Positions 43,727 to 57,601 of a DNA stretch of 64,000 nucleotides are shown here, piece by piece; the first letter of the stretch is position 1, and the number at the start of each line of letters is the position of its first letter. The notes under the pieces are model-generated. The model was not told the DNA's origin and did not search any database. It saw only the letters and a program-made list of their open reading frames with translations. The position numbers and the translations under genes are program-made. Source of the stretch: Cranoglanis bouderius (Eukaryota; Chordata; Actinopteri; Siluriformes; Cranoglanididae); contig CM042555.1 in the NCBI GenBank assembly GCA_023630585.1, positions 14,223,501-14,287,500 of the forward strand. The letters run 5' to 3'.

Positions 43727-45014
43727 TATATTCAAAACTTAAACGTTAAAACCATTTGTTGAGGTACAGTTTAGATTTGGGATTTGGTGTTGGAAAAATG
43801 CTCATTACATATTAGGGATGTAAAGAAATACATTATTCAGACTGAACAGATAATGCATCCTAAACGAATACAAATACAGAGGTGAACAATATGTGGAGTA
43901 TTCAGGGTTTTTTTTTTTCTGAGAAAGCTTGGCAGAAAGCTTCAGCATAGGTGTGTGCACTGGGATCCTACAGTACAAAACAAGAAAAATTGTGCCAGCT
44001 TGAGGTTTCTACTTTAATATAGAGCTTTAAAGAACAGCTAGCAGAAGCTCATGGGGAGGTTTGCCAGGTTTCCGCAAAATTCCCATCCTACAACTCAGAT
44101 AGAGCACAAAGACACGAAACTAGACAAAAATGTCTGGGCATAGAAAAGGCAGACACATTTTCTCTTTCTTCTCAGTCTTTTCGAGGGTACAGGGTAACAG
44201 TTGTGTACCTTTCTAACTTTTAGTATATATTTGCAATACGCAGATATTATATGCAGAACCTGGCAACCCTGATTGTGGATAATTTCATTAACAGGTTAAA
44301 GGGAGATACACTGTTCAGTTTTAGCCAGACCTACACAATGCCTTACTGGGCCCCAAAATCAAATGATATTTCTAGCACATTTCTGTACAAACAAAAGAAA
44401 TATGCTTTCATTTGTTGTGCCTCTGCTCCATATCTATGTGCTGTGCACCGGACAGCGTATCTCTGCGAGGCGCTCCACCAAAATAATCATTTAATTATTT
44501 TTTTTTTTTAATATTGTAAAACTATTGTAATTATTATTTCTGTCGCTTCTCGGAAAATCATAGGGTGATTATAATGAAATGCAGCTCCCATTTTGACTTG
44601 CAGAAGCCCTGCGAGTGTGACGCTGCTTTGGTGTAGTTCTGAGAGCGCGTCCAGTGAACTTTTCTCAATTCAGATATTCACACTTTCAGCACTAAAAGGA
44701 TACAGATTGCAGCATTGCATTACACCTCTATTACATATACATAATTACATACTATATTTACATTACAGATGTCATGAAGTGTCATAAAAGCAAACTTGTG
44801 TGTGTGTGTGCAAGTGCATTTATTATTTGAGGAGGATACTGTGTACTGATGTATTAAATATCAACTCCTTCCATGAACCAGTGAACCACCTAAACATTGC
44901 ACTTTCGCTTGCACACATTTAACCTAGAAATATCCGAATGAAAGCAGAACCACTGGATCGCATCTGTCATCTTATCTCTATTTCCCCAAAAGCACAGTGT
45001 TGTCTGTTGTATAC
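43727..45014 (-). other. phf21a 5' intron, unassigned stretch
   Basis: No gene or clear element. Confidence 0.35.
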
Positions 45015-45066
45015 CTTCACAGCGACTGCTGTCTTGAACACCATCCAACTGGCAGTGTGGGGGAGC
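45015..45066 (-). other. candidate 5' exon of phf21a (52 nt), possibly coding
   Basis: Read on the minus strand, a pyrimidine-rich acceptor (CTTCATCTTTCCAG) precedes a 52-nt segment that ends GTGAAG before the donor GTATAC. An ATG at nucleotide 23 of the segment opens a frame of ten codons (MVFKTAVAVK) which joins in phase to the 5' part of exon 1 and reaches the conserved MELQ start with no stop. It may be ordinary 5' UTR or the start of an extended N terminus. Support comes only from splice-site quality and the frame. Confidence 0.5.
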
Positions 45067-45093
45067 CTGGAAAGATGAAGGGCAGAAATGAGT

Positions 45094-45133
<40 letters not shown>

Positions 45134-45196
45134 AAACAAAAGCCTAATTTTGAAAGGCATTTACCAATACCACTTATAGATGCACCTGTGTATATA

Positions 45197-45734
45197 CAGT
45201 ACTGTGCAAAAGTTTTAGGCACCCTATTTTTTTAGTACAAACTTTGTTATAGATTTTTGATCTATTAGTCTACTGACTTGATCTACATGATCAGGTCAGT
45301 ACAAAAAACATTTTAGATTCCCAAACATTAGTTTTCTAGCACAAGATTAAATGTTACAGAAAAATATCTGTATGTCATTAAAGAAAGCAGCATATTATAT
45401 AAAAGACAAAAAACACAATGAAGGCTGCTGGGTTTTGCTGCAAAACTAAGAAGCAAGTACGAAAGTCAAAGTCTCCAGAAGAACTGTGTCTGGTTCTGCA
45501 AGATGCTCAATAAAACTTACCAGCTCATTTCCTTATAAAACTGCACAAATTGTACCGGAGACTACTATTTTTATTTTTATTGTCACAGCAAATATTGACT
45601 TTGTTTCATTTACTACTGTTTACTGCTTTTTATGGTATTTTTTAAAATGTAGAAACATTTAATTTCATTATTTTGAAGGCATCTTTGCTCTACAGCATTT
45701 CTTTGCATGTGCCTAAAACGTTTGCACAGTACTG
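45197..45734 (+). mobile_element. Tc1-type MITE, family Q, complete 538 bp
   Basis: Ends cagtactgtgcaaaagtttt and aaacgtttgcacagtactg with TA at both sides (45195-45196, 45735-45736). No transposase. Partial inverse-orientation copies are at 35698-35873 and about 62905-63325. Confidence 0.88.

Positions 45735-45808
<74 letters not shown>
45735..45808. repeat. (TA)n(CA)n microsatellite
   Basis: Compound array directly adjoining the MITE's right TA. Confidence 0.97.
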
Positions 45809-45811
<3 letters not shown>

Positions 45812-47204
45812 TTGGTCTGAGTTCGGTCTGAAACTGCTTTCAGGTACCGTAGCAAAGGTCAAAATCATAAATGCATGTGGTATGTTTGTAAGTTACTGTA
45901 CTTGATACACCTTGTTTTTTTTTGTTGTTGTTTTTTCTCTTTTTACCAGAGGCCAAAAAATTGAAATTCCACCTGTTTTCTGGGTGCCCGTGAGGTCACA
46001 CTCCACAGTAGTGGTTAATGGGTCATATGAAAGTAGGCAGTCAGGGCTTTTTTTCATAAGTATTTCTTTTTTTACCTAGCCTAGGATTAATTACTGTTAC
46101 AGGGTTTTCCCTACCATAGAAAGGCTTAGGCACAGCGCCTAAGTGTTTTTGTGAAACGCCTTAAGGCAAATGAAAGTAAAAAGGCATTCAGGCGACTTAT
46201 CAGAATGAATGTAAAAACAACAAGAGTTCAATGAGCTGACAAAAAGAACAGAGAAGTGGCTCGATCTCAAACAGAAAGGTAAACTGGCAACAGGAATGAG
46301 CAATCAGTGTCTGGATGTGCATTTGTGTGATTGGTGTGGGACAGATGCTCATGGCCAAGCTAATCAAACAGCTGATTGGATATTAATCTGTACCATCACC
46401 TCGGAAAGGAAGTTACAACCATCGACTCGGATAAGCAAGTTGCAAACCATCGATAAGGTAAACCTCAACAAAGAATAAATGAAGTATAAACTTTTTTTTT
46501 GTTAGGGAATAATTCTTGTGGATGCGACAGCAATATCGCACTAGCGATAGCAGAGATAGCACAGCAAAAGATATAAATAATGTACAAGGTTTAGTTGTAA
46601 AAGATACAACTAAAGAAATCGTTAGCCTAGCTAACTTACATAGGTATTCATGTACTGAATTAAGTTATGTTAGCCAGCGAAGCTAGTTAGTTGACGTTAG
46701 ATAAATATACCTCGACTGAACTAATGTTAGTATCTAACGTGGTTTGGTAGCTAAACAAAGCTAGACTTTGTTCACATGTAACTTTCTTTTTTCTGATGAA
46801 AATCACTGGTCAAAGTGTTTTCATATAAATAAAAACACTAGGATTATTATGTAAAACAGGTGCTGACTGCTTCAAAAAAGGTTGAAACATCATTTAAAGA
46901 TGGAAAAAAATTAAAATAACTTAAAATTTCAACTTAATTTCAACCCCCCCCCCAACTGCCACCACCCCCCGGAACCCAGACTGCACCTGCACCTGTGTTT
47001 TACTATCAAAAAAGCTTTAGTTTAGAGTCACGATACTCTATACACAGAAACCCAACAGTGTCCTGACTAATCTTATAACAGACTTGAGATGATAAAATAA
47101 TTAATTTATTTATACTGATTAAAAATGGAATGGAATGCCAGAGTAATGTGAGAAAGGGTTAATAGGGATATCTCTTGTACTCTTGTGAACTGAATCATGT
47201 AGCT
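45809..47204 (-). other. phf21a 5' intron, mostly unassigned
   Basis: A hAT-like left end may start at 46109 (cagggttttccctacc, with ggcttaggcacagcgcc following), but no right end was found. Otherwise AT-rich, no gene. Confidence 0.4.
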
Positions 47205-47350
47205 GACTAGTTCAGTGGATAAGATGCTGGGCTCATGATCAGAAGGTTGTGAGTTCAAATCCCAGCACTGCCAAGCTGCCACTGCTGGGGCAGTCATAGA
47301 GACGAGGTAAATGTAAGTCTCTCTGCATATGGAGGTCTACCAAATACACA
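47205..47350 (+). mobile_element. tRNA-derived SINE head
   Basis: The tagttcagtggataagatgc A-box-like and gagttcaaatcccagc B-box-like segments match the minus-strand SINE at 1109-1305; the body after 47300 is short and degraded. Confidence 0.7.
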
Positions 47351-47802
47351 GTCTGCCTCTCCACCTACTGAATCCTCAAGTGCACAGAGATTGTGAATCA
47401 TTGGAGTGAATCTGAGATGAGCAGAATCCTCTTTCTATTCTAAAGTGAAGTCTAACTCAGAGGCAGGTTAGTGAGATACAAAACCAAGCAATTTCCAACT
47501 CAGAGCCATGCCACATTGGTCACTCCAGTTCTTTGTTGGTTAACTGTTAAAAATAAGCAGGTTCTGACTCATCAACACCATGTGACCATATCTGCTGATG
47601 TCTCTGCCACATGTTATTCTGGTTCACTGCTAATTTAACATGGCTAATAATGAGCTCTCTATTTATAACAGGGCTGGACAGACTTATGTACATTTACTAA
47701 ACATGATGAGTTAGAACATTGTTGAACTTAAAGTGTGCATTAACATTTTGAAATGAAGCATCAGATCTCATTCAAGGATGATGCAACATCAAGTGAGTGT
47801 CA

Positions 47803-48740
47803 GCCCCCTCTGAAAGTATTGGAACAGCAAGGCCTATAAACTGAAGACATTTGAGTTTGAGATAGTCAAACTCGTGTGATAGATGTGATAGTCACATCTA
47901 GATGTGTTAAACAACATGGCACCTTTTTGTTTTAACCCACCCCTTTTTCCAAAAATATTGGAACATGTGGCTGACAGGTGTTTCTTGTTGCCCAGGTGTG
48001 TCCTGTTAGATTTAAACAATAGCGCTAAATGTCTGCTCTTGGTTTGAGCCCTGGGTATCACCTGTGAAGACCTGTGTTATTTGCTGTTAAAAAAAAGGAT
48101 AAACCTTCATGAAAACCATGAATGGAGTGTCTATAAGAGAAAAGCAAGCCATTTTGAATCTGAGAAAATCGATCAGAGCCATTGCACAAGCATTGAGCAT
48201 AGCCAATACAAACATGTTTAGCCAATACAAAAGTTCTGGAAACAACTCTACCAAAGTGATGGAAAGGCCAAAGTGTGAAGAAAGAAAGGATCTGCTCATG
48301 AGCCAAAATAAAACATCCAAACATTGGTCAATCATGGTGGAGGCAGTGTCATGGTTTGGGCTTGCATAGCTGATTCTGGAACAGGCTCACTAATCTTTAT
48401 TGATGATGTAACTCATGATGGTAACAGCAGAATGAATTCAGAAGTCTGCAGAAACAATCTGCCAATTTACAGAGAAATGCATCCAGTCTAATTGGGAGGA
48501 ACTTCATCATACAGCAAGATAATGATCCAGAACACACTGCCAACTATCCCTATTGCCAACAAAGGATATCATCAAGGGAAAACAGTTGAAAGTTTTAGAA
48601 TGGCCAAATCAATCACCAGACCTTAACCCAGTTGAGCAGCATTTCACCTCCTGAAGAGGAGACTGAAGGGAGAAACCCGCAAAAAAACAACTGAAAAAAG
48701 CTGAGGTACAAGCCTGGAATAAAGAACAGTTTGGTGATGT
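47803..48740 (+). mobile_element. Tc1-like element, family I, truncated copy
   Basis: Left end cagccccctctgaaagtatt; the right end is replaced at about 48740 by a SINE. Transposase remnants (MKTMNGVSIREKQAILNLRK at 48109; PDLNPVEQHF near 48620) are badly broken, and an internal stretch near 48220 has been lost. Confidence 0.85.
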
Positions 48741-49062
48741 CAGGTTAGCATGTTTGCCTCACACCTCCACGGTCAAGGGTTTAATTCCCGCCGCGGCCAT
48801 GTGTGTGCAGAGTTTGCATGTTCTCCCTATGCTTCGGGGGTTTCCTTTGGGTACTCTCAGTCCAAAGACATGCAATGATTGGCATGTTCAAAAGTATCCG
48901 TAGTGTATGAACAGGTGTATAAATGTGTGTGTGATTGTGCCCTGCGATGGAATGGCACCCCGTCTAGGGTGTCCCCCACCTGTGCGCCATGCTCCCTCGG
49001 ATAGCTCCAGGTTAACCGTAACCCAGGAAGGATAAGCGGTATAGAAAAATGGATGGATAGAT
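48741..49062 (+). mobile_element. tRNA-derived SINE, near complete, with (ATGG)n tail
   Basis: A head with a B-box-like ggtttaattcccgcc, a core with gagtttgcatgttctccc, and a 3' module with ccctgcgatggaatggcacc and taagcggtatagaaaaatgg then ggatggatagatg. This is the common fish V/HE-type SINE layout. It joins directly to the truncated Tc1 to its left. Confidence 0.85.
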
Positions 49063-49647
49063 GTACTTTTGATCTCAAATCCATATGTATTCAGTGTATA
49101 GTAAAAACTAAAGAACTGGCCTTACCGTTCCAATCGTTTTAATGTTACTTGGTGTACTGAACTCTGATTTCTGCAGTCTGCATCACAGGCCAAAATTTAA
49201 TACCTGTATCATCAGCACTAAACAAATCAAGACTACTCATTCTGATGCTGGAATAATGATAGCACTTAAGTGAAAAAGTGAATACTGCTTCGTCATTGTC
49301 AATTTGGTGGCTGGAACTCTCTTCTCGGTTCAATAATTAGGTTGTGTTTGCCTTTATTTTGTCTCTAGACATAATGGCAAATTTGTGGTAGGCTGTCATA
49401 ATGGCTTTATCAAGTGAATCATATGTAAAAGTGGGCAGCAGCAGCTTGTGACCATAGATTTTGGTAAGGCAAGCCAACAGTAATGATAGCCTCAAATAAA
49501 ATTAGAGAGGCTCTCACACTTGACTTATTCTGTAGACTACTATCTAGTGAATTTAGCACAAACTCGTAACAGGCAGTTAGGAGTTGAGAACATAAAGCAT
49601 CCAGCGTACAGTCTAGCACCTCATTTTGCTCAGAGGTTTCAGACGTA
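49063..49647 (-). other. unassigned stretch
   Basis: No gene; no recognised element. Confidence 0.3.
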
Positions 49648-51188
49648 CAGTCATGTGAAAAAATAAGTACACCCCATGGAAATTGTTGCCTTTTTTGACA
49701 TATTTGCACAAGCAAATATTTGATCATCTTTGAAACAGTGCCTATTAATGAAGTTGATATATCTGAACAAAACCACAAGGAAAATGATCTTTTTCAATCA
49801 TTTTTTCAACAGAAATACCAATAGATGTGATCTTCTGTGGAAAAAGAAAGTACACCCTTGGCCTCAGAAGCTAGTACTGCCCCCTTTAGCAGAAATAACA
49901 TCTTGCAGGCGTTTTGCACAATTGACCACCAGTCTCTCACATCAGCTTGTTGGAATTTTTGACCACTCTTCCATGCAATATTCTTTCAGTTGCAAGATGT
50001 TTGAGGGTTTTCTTGCATGTACTGTCCGTTTCAAATCCCCCACAACATTTCAATGGGATTCAAATCTGGACTTTGACTAGGCCATTCCATAACCCTCCAT
50101 TTCTTCTTTTTTGAGCCATTCCTTGGTGGATTTGCTAGTGTGCTTAGGGTCATTATCCTGTTGAAAGGTCCACTTTCGGTTCAACTTCAACTTTCAAACA
50201 GATGGCCTCACATTATCTTCAAGCACTCTTTGATATGATGCAGAATTCACAGTTGAATCAATGAATGCAAGCTGTCCAGCCCCTGAGGCAGCAAAGCAAC
50301 CCCAAACCATAACATTTCCACCACCGTGTTTCACAGTTGGTATGAGGTGCTTCACCTGAAAAGCTGACTTTGATCTGCGCCAAACATGTCTGCTGTGGCC
50401 AAGCAACTCTCTTTCATTTGTGTGTCCAGAGCACATTATTCCAAAAGGCCTGGTCTTTGCCTATATGCTCATTGGGCAAACTGTAGTCTGGCAAAGGCTT
50501 TTTCCTGGCACGCCTCCCATGCAGGTCAAATTTGTGCAATCTCTTTCTGATTATAGAAGCATGCACTTCGATACCAACAGTTGCAAGACTTACTAGCAGA
50601 TCATGTGATGGAATTTTGGCATTCTTGGAGACTTCTTTTTGCATCAGATGGTCTGCTCTTGGGCTGAATTTGCTGGGACAGCCAATCCTGGACAAATTGG
50701 CAGTCGTTTGAAAATCATTTGTAGATTATTTGCCTTACAGTGGAATGATGTATTTCAAATAATTTGGAGTTCTTTTTAAATCCCTTGCCAGACTCATAGG
50801 CATCCACACACCTCAATAGCAAAGGAAACACCAGACACTAGATATGAGAGGGGTATAAATAAGACAGGTTCCACCTGCACTACATAAGCAGGTTCTAATC
50901 ACTGGCACCCAATCTTGAAGACCTGATTCTAATTATATGGATTTGAATGTGTGATAAATATAGGGGTGTACTTACTTTTTCCATGTTACTGATCTGTTTT
51001 TTGTTCATTTAAATTGTGAAAATTACTACAAAATGTCAATTTTATGTGCCATTTGATAGAGCATATCAACTTTATAAACAGGCACTATTTCAAACAGGAT
51101 CAAATGTTTGCTTGTCCAAATATGTAAAAAAATAAAATAAAATAAAAATAAAAAATTCCATGGGGTGTACTTATTTGTTCTTACCTTG
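49648..51188 (-). mobile_element. Tc1-like element, family M, near full length, dead
   Basis: Left end cagtcatgtgaaaaaataag with TA (49646-49647) and right end ggggtgtacttatttg.. before TA (51189-51190). The minus-strand transposase remnant (about 50695-49870) has MSRIGCPSKFSPRADHLMQK, RKKPLPDYSL, GHGGGNVMVWGCFAASG-like and QQDNDP/PDLNPIEML-like pieces, with the first catalytic WSDET replaced by WTHK and several frame breaks. Confidence 0.85.
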
Positions 51189-51204
51189 TATGGTGTTCGA
51201 GGTA

Positions 51205-51390
51205 ATGCTATTAACCAGGGTTGACGTTTCAGCGAAAATCTCAAAAACACCAAATGATATTAATCTCATGCTTAACTCCCCAATGAACTGCAGTAGAGCA
51301 TTCCTGCCCCTAGCAAATTTTACTAGATATGGGACAATAGCTTGTAAATAATCACAATTCCTTAATGTAGACTAAAAGTCCAAGATATCC
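51205..51390. repeat. dispersed repeat, copy 2
   Basis: Collinear with 39905-40190 but diverged; class unknown. Confidence 0.45.
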
Positions 51391-52320
51391 ATACAGTGTT
51401 TGAAAAGCCGAGGCCATATTTCTGCGAGTTACAGCCTCTATAATGATAATATCTTAAAGTTTCTGGCTTTTCTGGCTGTGTATGTGGAAAAAGTATTTTA
51501 ACATTTTTAGTCACCACCATGGGCCGCTGTATAACCACACCATCTCACACTCTTCCTCGCTCTCCTACAGAAGCCCCAGTAGTAAATAATTAAATAAGGC
51601 AAATTTGAATAGCTCTTTTCAAATCCTGAGCCTATAATGATCCAGTTCCAACTCTAGCTGATACAGGACACAGCTCACATAATTCCAGTTCAGTACCAAT
51701 TATTAAAGCCAGCTATTAGTTATGGTTTTATTCAATAGTTTATGCTATTACAGATTAATCACCAATGTCAAACAGTTTTGTGCTCAAATGCAACTTAATG
51801 CTCCAGAACCAAAATCTGGCCAGACCGATGCAGCTATTCCTGACTGGAGCTATAAACTTTTACTGAGGGGAGCGCATCACACACACATCAATCGGCTCAG
51901 GAAGAGCATCCTGACACTTAGATCTTAATGTTAATTATCAAAAGGCATAAATGTCTTGACAAATCACCATCCCAGGACATGCAGATTTTGTGTCTGGGCT
52001 ATTACAGTTTTATTCATAGTTATTCGGTGGACAAGTAGCTTCAACAACCAGAAAAAGAAAATAAACCCTACGTCTTATTGACTTTAGCTAAAGGAAAGTT
52101 TTCATTTGGTGTGTGTGTTTATATTATGTTATGTTTATACTACTGTGCTACACACAACAGCTGAGGAAAAGATTTGGAAGCGTACGTGAAAACTTGGACA
52201 AACCCGACCAAAAGTTCAGCGCAAAGCCGACATATAACTCTCCTGCTAGCAAGAGAATACACACAATACAACAGCTAGCCAGACTCGAAGAAACATTTTT
52301 ACTTGCAATGAGAGGAGAGT
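51391..52320 (-). other. unassigned stretch
   Basis: No gene or element recognised. Confidence 0.3.
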
Positions 52321-53238
52321 ACGACTGTCACAAATACTTGATTATAAACGACTACTCGATTATCACAATATCAGCGCAATATCCTATGCACATTTGGGAA
52401 GAAAATAAAACACGTAATAACAAAACAACCTATATGCTCACATGGACGCACACAATATGAATAGGCTCACATGCACTCTGTTGCCAAAGTGTGCATCTGA
52501 GATGGCGTTAGTGGCATACTGTATATTATAATCATTATATCCGATTATTAAATTATCAAATGATCATAATCACATCTATTCATTTTACAGTCCTACTAGC
52601 CTATTATTTAGAGTAAAAAAAACCTTTTCACTTGGGTGAGGAAGCTGGTGTTTTGAGTGGGATTTTCTCACCCTGTCAGGTTAATGGCTTTATGCCACCA
52701 CAGCAGACGCATCCTGTGGTATTAAGGTTCACGATTAATCGATCATTAATTTAAATGATGAGCGATCATGAGAACTTGTGTAGATTGTTTGTATCTTAAT
52801 GCATGAGTTTAAATCAGATGCATCTACATTTATTTACATTCAGTCTGTTTTATGTCATGCTTCCTGTGTAACGAGTAACAGATACTCTAGTAGTTTTTTA
52901 ACTAGATACTTTCTTACTCTTACTCAAGTAGATATTTGGATGAGAACTATTTTTACTTGAGTATTTTTTTCTTAGTAATGCTACTTTTACTTGAGTAACT
53001 ATTTTTGATACTCTAAACACCTCTGACAATACCAAGTTATTATTTTGAAAATACAATTTTTTTTAATAACACTGCAACATTAAAGCCTACATTTTAGTAG
53101 ATGATTCTAACAAATCAGTCAAATGATTTAATGAAGATTTAGTGAAGTTGTTATAAACTGAGATTAAGAATTGTCTGTTCCTTTTTTTCCTTCTCTTCCT
53201 GGTCCATGAATTATGAAATAAATCTGTGTGTGTGTGTG

Positions 53239-53312
<74 letters not shown>

Positions 53313-53515
53313 CTCATTTAAATTTCAATAAAAAGATAAAACAAAGTATATTTTTATAGCACTTATATGTAGCATTAATCTAGCAAAAAAACAAATGTTA
53401 ACAATTATCTGTACAAGTAGGTTTTAGGTCGCCATATGATATCGACTACTTGATTATTAATTGAAGGAAACAGTCAACTAATCCATTATCAAGATAATTG
53501 ATAGTGACAGCCCTA
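52321..53515. mobile_element. decayed hAT-like material
   Basis: Segments at 52325-52380 (gactgtcacaaatacttgat) and 53425-53515 (ending gatagtgacagccctag) look like inverted ends of a fish hAT family, and 52870-53005 has the ttacttgagta-type repeat found in related elements. Interrupted by (GT)n(TA)n at 53227-53310. Boundaries are uncertain. Confidence 0.45.
53227..53310. repeat. (GT)n(TA)n microsatellite
   Basis: Compound array of about 84 bp. Confidence 0.97.
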
Positions 53516-56490
53516 GCTTAGAGAACACCACAGCTCATAGGTGAACCTTTCAGCAATCTTCTCAGGAGAGGATGATAAGGACCACTGCGGTGTTCGACTC
53601 AACTCTTAAGTGAGAATTGCATCCTTTTCGACCTCCGTGCGTTTGAGCTACACAGTGGGCAGAACATAAACGCCTCCGTGCTCGTCATTTGTTACCAATA
53701 ATCTAGCCAGCTAATGTTAATGATATGCGTGATGTTTATTTACCTCCTCAAAACAGCGAACTGTATAGTCAGTGTTATAGATTTAACAAGCAGAACTAGA
53801 TATAAAGAGTGCCGAGGTTCTGGTTAGACCTTCTGGTTAATAACAATTTATGCCTCATGTACCCTTAAAATACATTCAAACAGGGTAGAAGCTGTTGAAG
53901 AAGAACTATTTCAGACATTTGACCTTGCTGTGACCTTGATCCTGTGTGGATAAAAATCGAATTAGTTCGTCTGCTGGTTACAATGATAATTCTGAATAAA
54001 TCCTACAAACATTCAATCACGTGTTCTTGAGGATATTGGACATACGGATGAACTGGTGGCAAAAATTGTAGATTTGGACATCGAGTTCCTGAACATGAAC
54101 ATGTAAGCAACATCTCTGGGATTTTGAGTCGAGTTGAAGGGGTGTTTTTTTTTTTTGTTTGTTTTGTTTTTCCCTAGTCAGAGGTTGGAAATTCAGAGTT
54201 ACAAGCTTCTAGGATACACATCCGCCTCTCCCTAGGAATTAATATACATGTTCGTTTCCCTTAGTCTGTATTAATGCATATACTACATAGATTTATGATT
54301 TGTCCATCCCGAGCCCATATGACTAACACTGTCCACTATTATGACGAATCATCGAAACAAAAACATCATGAACAACTTCCTTCCTCAGACTAGCCAAACA
54401 CCTGGCTATATGGTATCAATATGATAAATTACATCAGTATGCTTTTCTGTAAACATTACGAGTATCATCAGAACCTTTAACACAGACTAACTGCATTGGT
54501 AGTCACAGTAACAACTAGACATTATGGTGGTATTTTTATAGAACAGCTCGTTTTAACTCCTGACTGTTAAACAGGTTCATTTCACCGACAGTCATAATTA
54601 AAATCTTATTAAAATCCTATAGTGTCACAAAATGATATTTTTGCTCTATCACCCACTTTTAGTGTTATCTGTTATACAGCTGTGTGCTAAGGTTTGCACC
54701 CATTTCTTTCTGGAAGACAAAAGGAAAGTCCTCTGTTTTATTAAACTGTGAGTGTATACACGACAACAATCCAAAACATAAGGAAAGTCAACAGATGACG
54801 GACAACAGAAGCCAGCAGTGGGTCCAGATTTACAATCCTCTCTCTCGTTACTCATATTTGTCCTATTAGTTTCCCTGACAGATTCATATCTGAATCTGAA
54901 CTGAATAAAAAGCTGGGACTTTAAAGGGGGTTAAGAAGGCAGTGTTGGCCATCTGGTAGAGTTACAGCAGGTATTTCAAGAAGAATGGGCAAAGATTGAA
55001 CATGCGATCGTGCAGCTATAACAGAGATGTCAAGAAGAAATGCTTTGAGTTATGGACATATTAGATAATATTTATATCAGATTCTAAAATACAAACTACT
55101 GACCTTATATCATTTTTCACTATTAACATCTTAACCTACATTAATCCTTTCGGTTTCGCTGATATGAATGACATTTTTCTGTCTTCTTCATTTTGTCCAA
55201 AAGACATGCACTGTAAATACACATCAGTGGTAATAATACTACTGTATTTGTATGAGTAATGTGTATAAATAAACCTGAAATCTACGTCATCACGTTCACA
55301 ACAGCTTCTCCCCTACGTCACTAACACGTCACACCCACACTTCTCTAATACAGGCTGTAATAATTAGCTTCTACAGGAACATGCTGGATGGGAAATTAGC
55401 AGGCCTGCTTTACACAACACCATTGTTATGACCAGAAACAGGGACTGAACAGGGATTAAATAAGAATAAAGTAAAGGCATCTGCAAGGAGGATAAAGGTT
55501 ATTAATAAAAGTGATTAAAAAAAAAGCAGAGAAATTCAGAAAGCAGAATCACCTGCCGAGGTTGCCAGATTGGATCGATCACGTCCAGCCCAGTTCACTA
55601 CAGCTTCCTCATTCACTACCCTCAACTGTAACTCCGCTAAACTACAGGCTAACGGCCTACAGTACAGCTATTTATTCCCAGCCAAAGGTGATTAGAGAAA
55701 CTGCATGTGGGAGGAAAGCGTCCAATCTGGCAACACGGAGCACCTCCGACCACTTTACGCTACGATGCAATCCAAGCTCGGCGCACTTGCTGTGTGTCAG
55801 GCCTTCAACACTACCGGCTTCCAAAATACAGCCATAAACCTCCTTCAGAGCCTCTTCTACCTCACCAAAGCTCACTTAGGCCTCATTCACATGCCATTAA
55901 GTTGTTATGAATCATTTGTAGAAACTTGATGCTTTGGCCACAGGCCCGTTTAGCATCACTGACATTAAATTCATGCAGCATAAAGAATCGGATGCTGAAC
56001 CTGGATGCTAGTGTGTTATAAGCGTTTATAACGGCTTTATGTTGCTAATGAAAGATAAGAGAACGCAAAGTAGATTCTAGATAAGACCTGAGACGAGCTG
56101 CTGGGAGACACACAGGCTCGCGGCACTCAGCACGCATTGTCCAAACGGTTATTTTGACTGTGTTGTTTTATTTGCAACAGTTTATGTTGGTGATAAAATT
56201 CATTTTAATTTGTAAGAAGAGCTGTAAGTTGTTGTGCCCCCCACCTTCACCCCCCCCCCATCTCTTCCCCCCCCCCCCCCTCCCTCTCGCTCTCTCTCAC
56301 TCGGTATCCGTCCAATAGCTCTCCACTCTCGGCCAACTCCTAGAATAAGCAGAAACGAACAAAACCCGAGGCTCTCCGTCGAATTACACTTTCAGAAAAA
56401 CGTCCCATTTTGTTGAAAAAGTGCGGTGTATTCAAATTCGTCGACAATAAAAGTTGCGGTTATAATATAAGAATGTGGAGGTGCACTCAC
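53516..56490 (-). other. phf21a first-intron sequence, no element recognised
   Basis: Mostly unique-looking AT-rich sequence. Overlapping short open frames at 55511-55930 on both strands occur in a slightly GC-richer patch, but I see no domain or splice pattern to support a gene. Confidence 0.4.
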
Positions 56491-56950
56491 CCTCGTACTC
56501 ACTCCGCCAACAGTCAGTCAGTCAGTCAGCCCTGCTTCTCCTCACACACGCAAATTATTTAAATAAATATTTACTCTCAGCCCGATATTCACCACCGGAT
56601 CCCGTCCCGTGTGTGACTTTATTCCTTTTCACACGCTATAGTCTTCATAGCGTTTGATAATGCATTCCTTATCAGACGAGTTGAATTTCTTTTCTTACAA
56701 AAATGTATGAAAAACAGAGAAACTGCCATACAAAACAAGAACTCTTCTTCAATCTCATTCAGCCGGGCCTGCGAACACCACGTATCACTACGCGCAGGAA
56801 GCCAGCTAGAGAATGGGACAGTGAAAGGATGCAGTATAAAGCACAGATTGTCCCGAATCGTCATCTGACTTATTCGTTAGCACGGAAAGCAGTCTTATAG
56901 CGTTATAGTTTGCGATGAATTTGGCTAAGAAGCAACGGAAAGATTAGTTT
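56491..56950 (-). other. candidate non-coding first exon and CpG-containing promoter of the phf21a gene
   Basis: On the minus strand a good donor, GTGAGT, lies directly after 56491. Upstream of it (higher coordinates, about 56.5-57.1 kb) is the only part of the window with repeated CpG dinucleotides, for example around 56961-56990 and 57081-57100. This position, about 11 kb upstream of the next candidate exon, fits a non-coding first exon. The 5' boundary is a guess; no TATA box stands out. A (TC/CA) tract at about 57125-57182 lies further upstream. Confidence 0.4.
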
Positions 56951-57126
56951 GAAAAAGAGGACTACTTTATGTGACGGTGCGGCGAATTTATTTCACTTTG
57001 CCTAAGGAACGGGGGTAGTGCGCCCCCATTGCCTAGGGAAAAGAACCCGGATGTAAACTCGGTAAAACTGAAGTTCGGTGCACGTGAACGCGCGGACTGA
57101 CCAATCACCATCCTGCACAACTCTCC

Positions 57127-57127
57127 C

Positions 57128-57182
<55 letters not shown>
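57127..57182. repeat. (CT)n(CA)n microsatellite
   Basis: Compound array just upstream of the candidate promoter. Confidence 0.97.
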
Positions 57183-57184
<2 letters not shown>

Positions 57185-57506
57185 GCTTCCCTCAGTTCAT
57201 CAAACTTCATAATGTGCTGCTCCAGAAGCTATACATAATGATATAAAAATGTTCATTATAGTTCATTATAGTAATATTATATAATAGTAATATATAATAG
57301 TAATATTCTGTTTAAGTAAATAATGATAAAAGGTTTATAGTAAAGTACTAGGTACACTGTATATATTTTGTTTTCTCATTTGCTCATTTAATTCTAAACT
57401 CACTTTTTCAGAATTAGTCATACAGCATTACCACAAATATTTAAAAATATTATATAGCTAATTTTAGCAAAAATAATGTATTTTTTAATGAAATCACAAA
57501 GCAGTA

Positions 57507-57601
<95 letters not shown>

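Noticed and set aside
47205..47290. Possible tRNA gene
   Set aside because: A and B boxes are tRNA-like, but there is no matching acceptor stem and a relative is embedded in a SINE at 1109-1305.
55511..55929. Overlapping open frames of up to 108 codons on both strands
   Set aside because: No recognisable domain, no splice context, and several frames are open at once in a slightly GC-richer patch, as expected by chance. A lineage-specific exon cannot be excluded.
56234..56416. 60-codon Pro/Ser-rich open frame
   Set aside because: Generated by C-rich and CT-rich low-complexity sequence.
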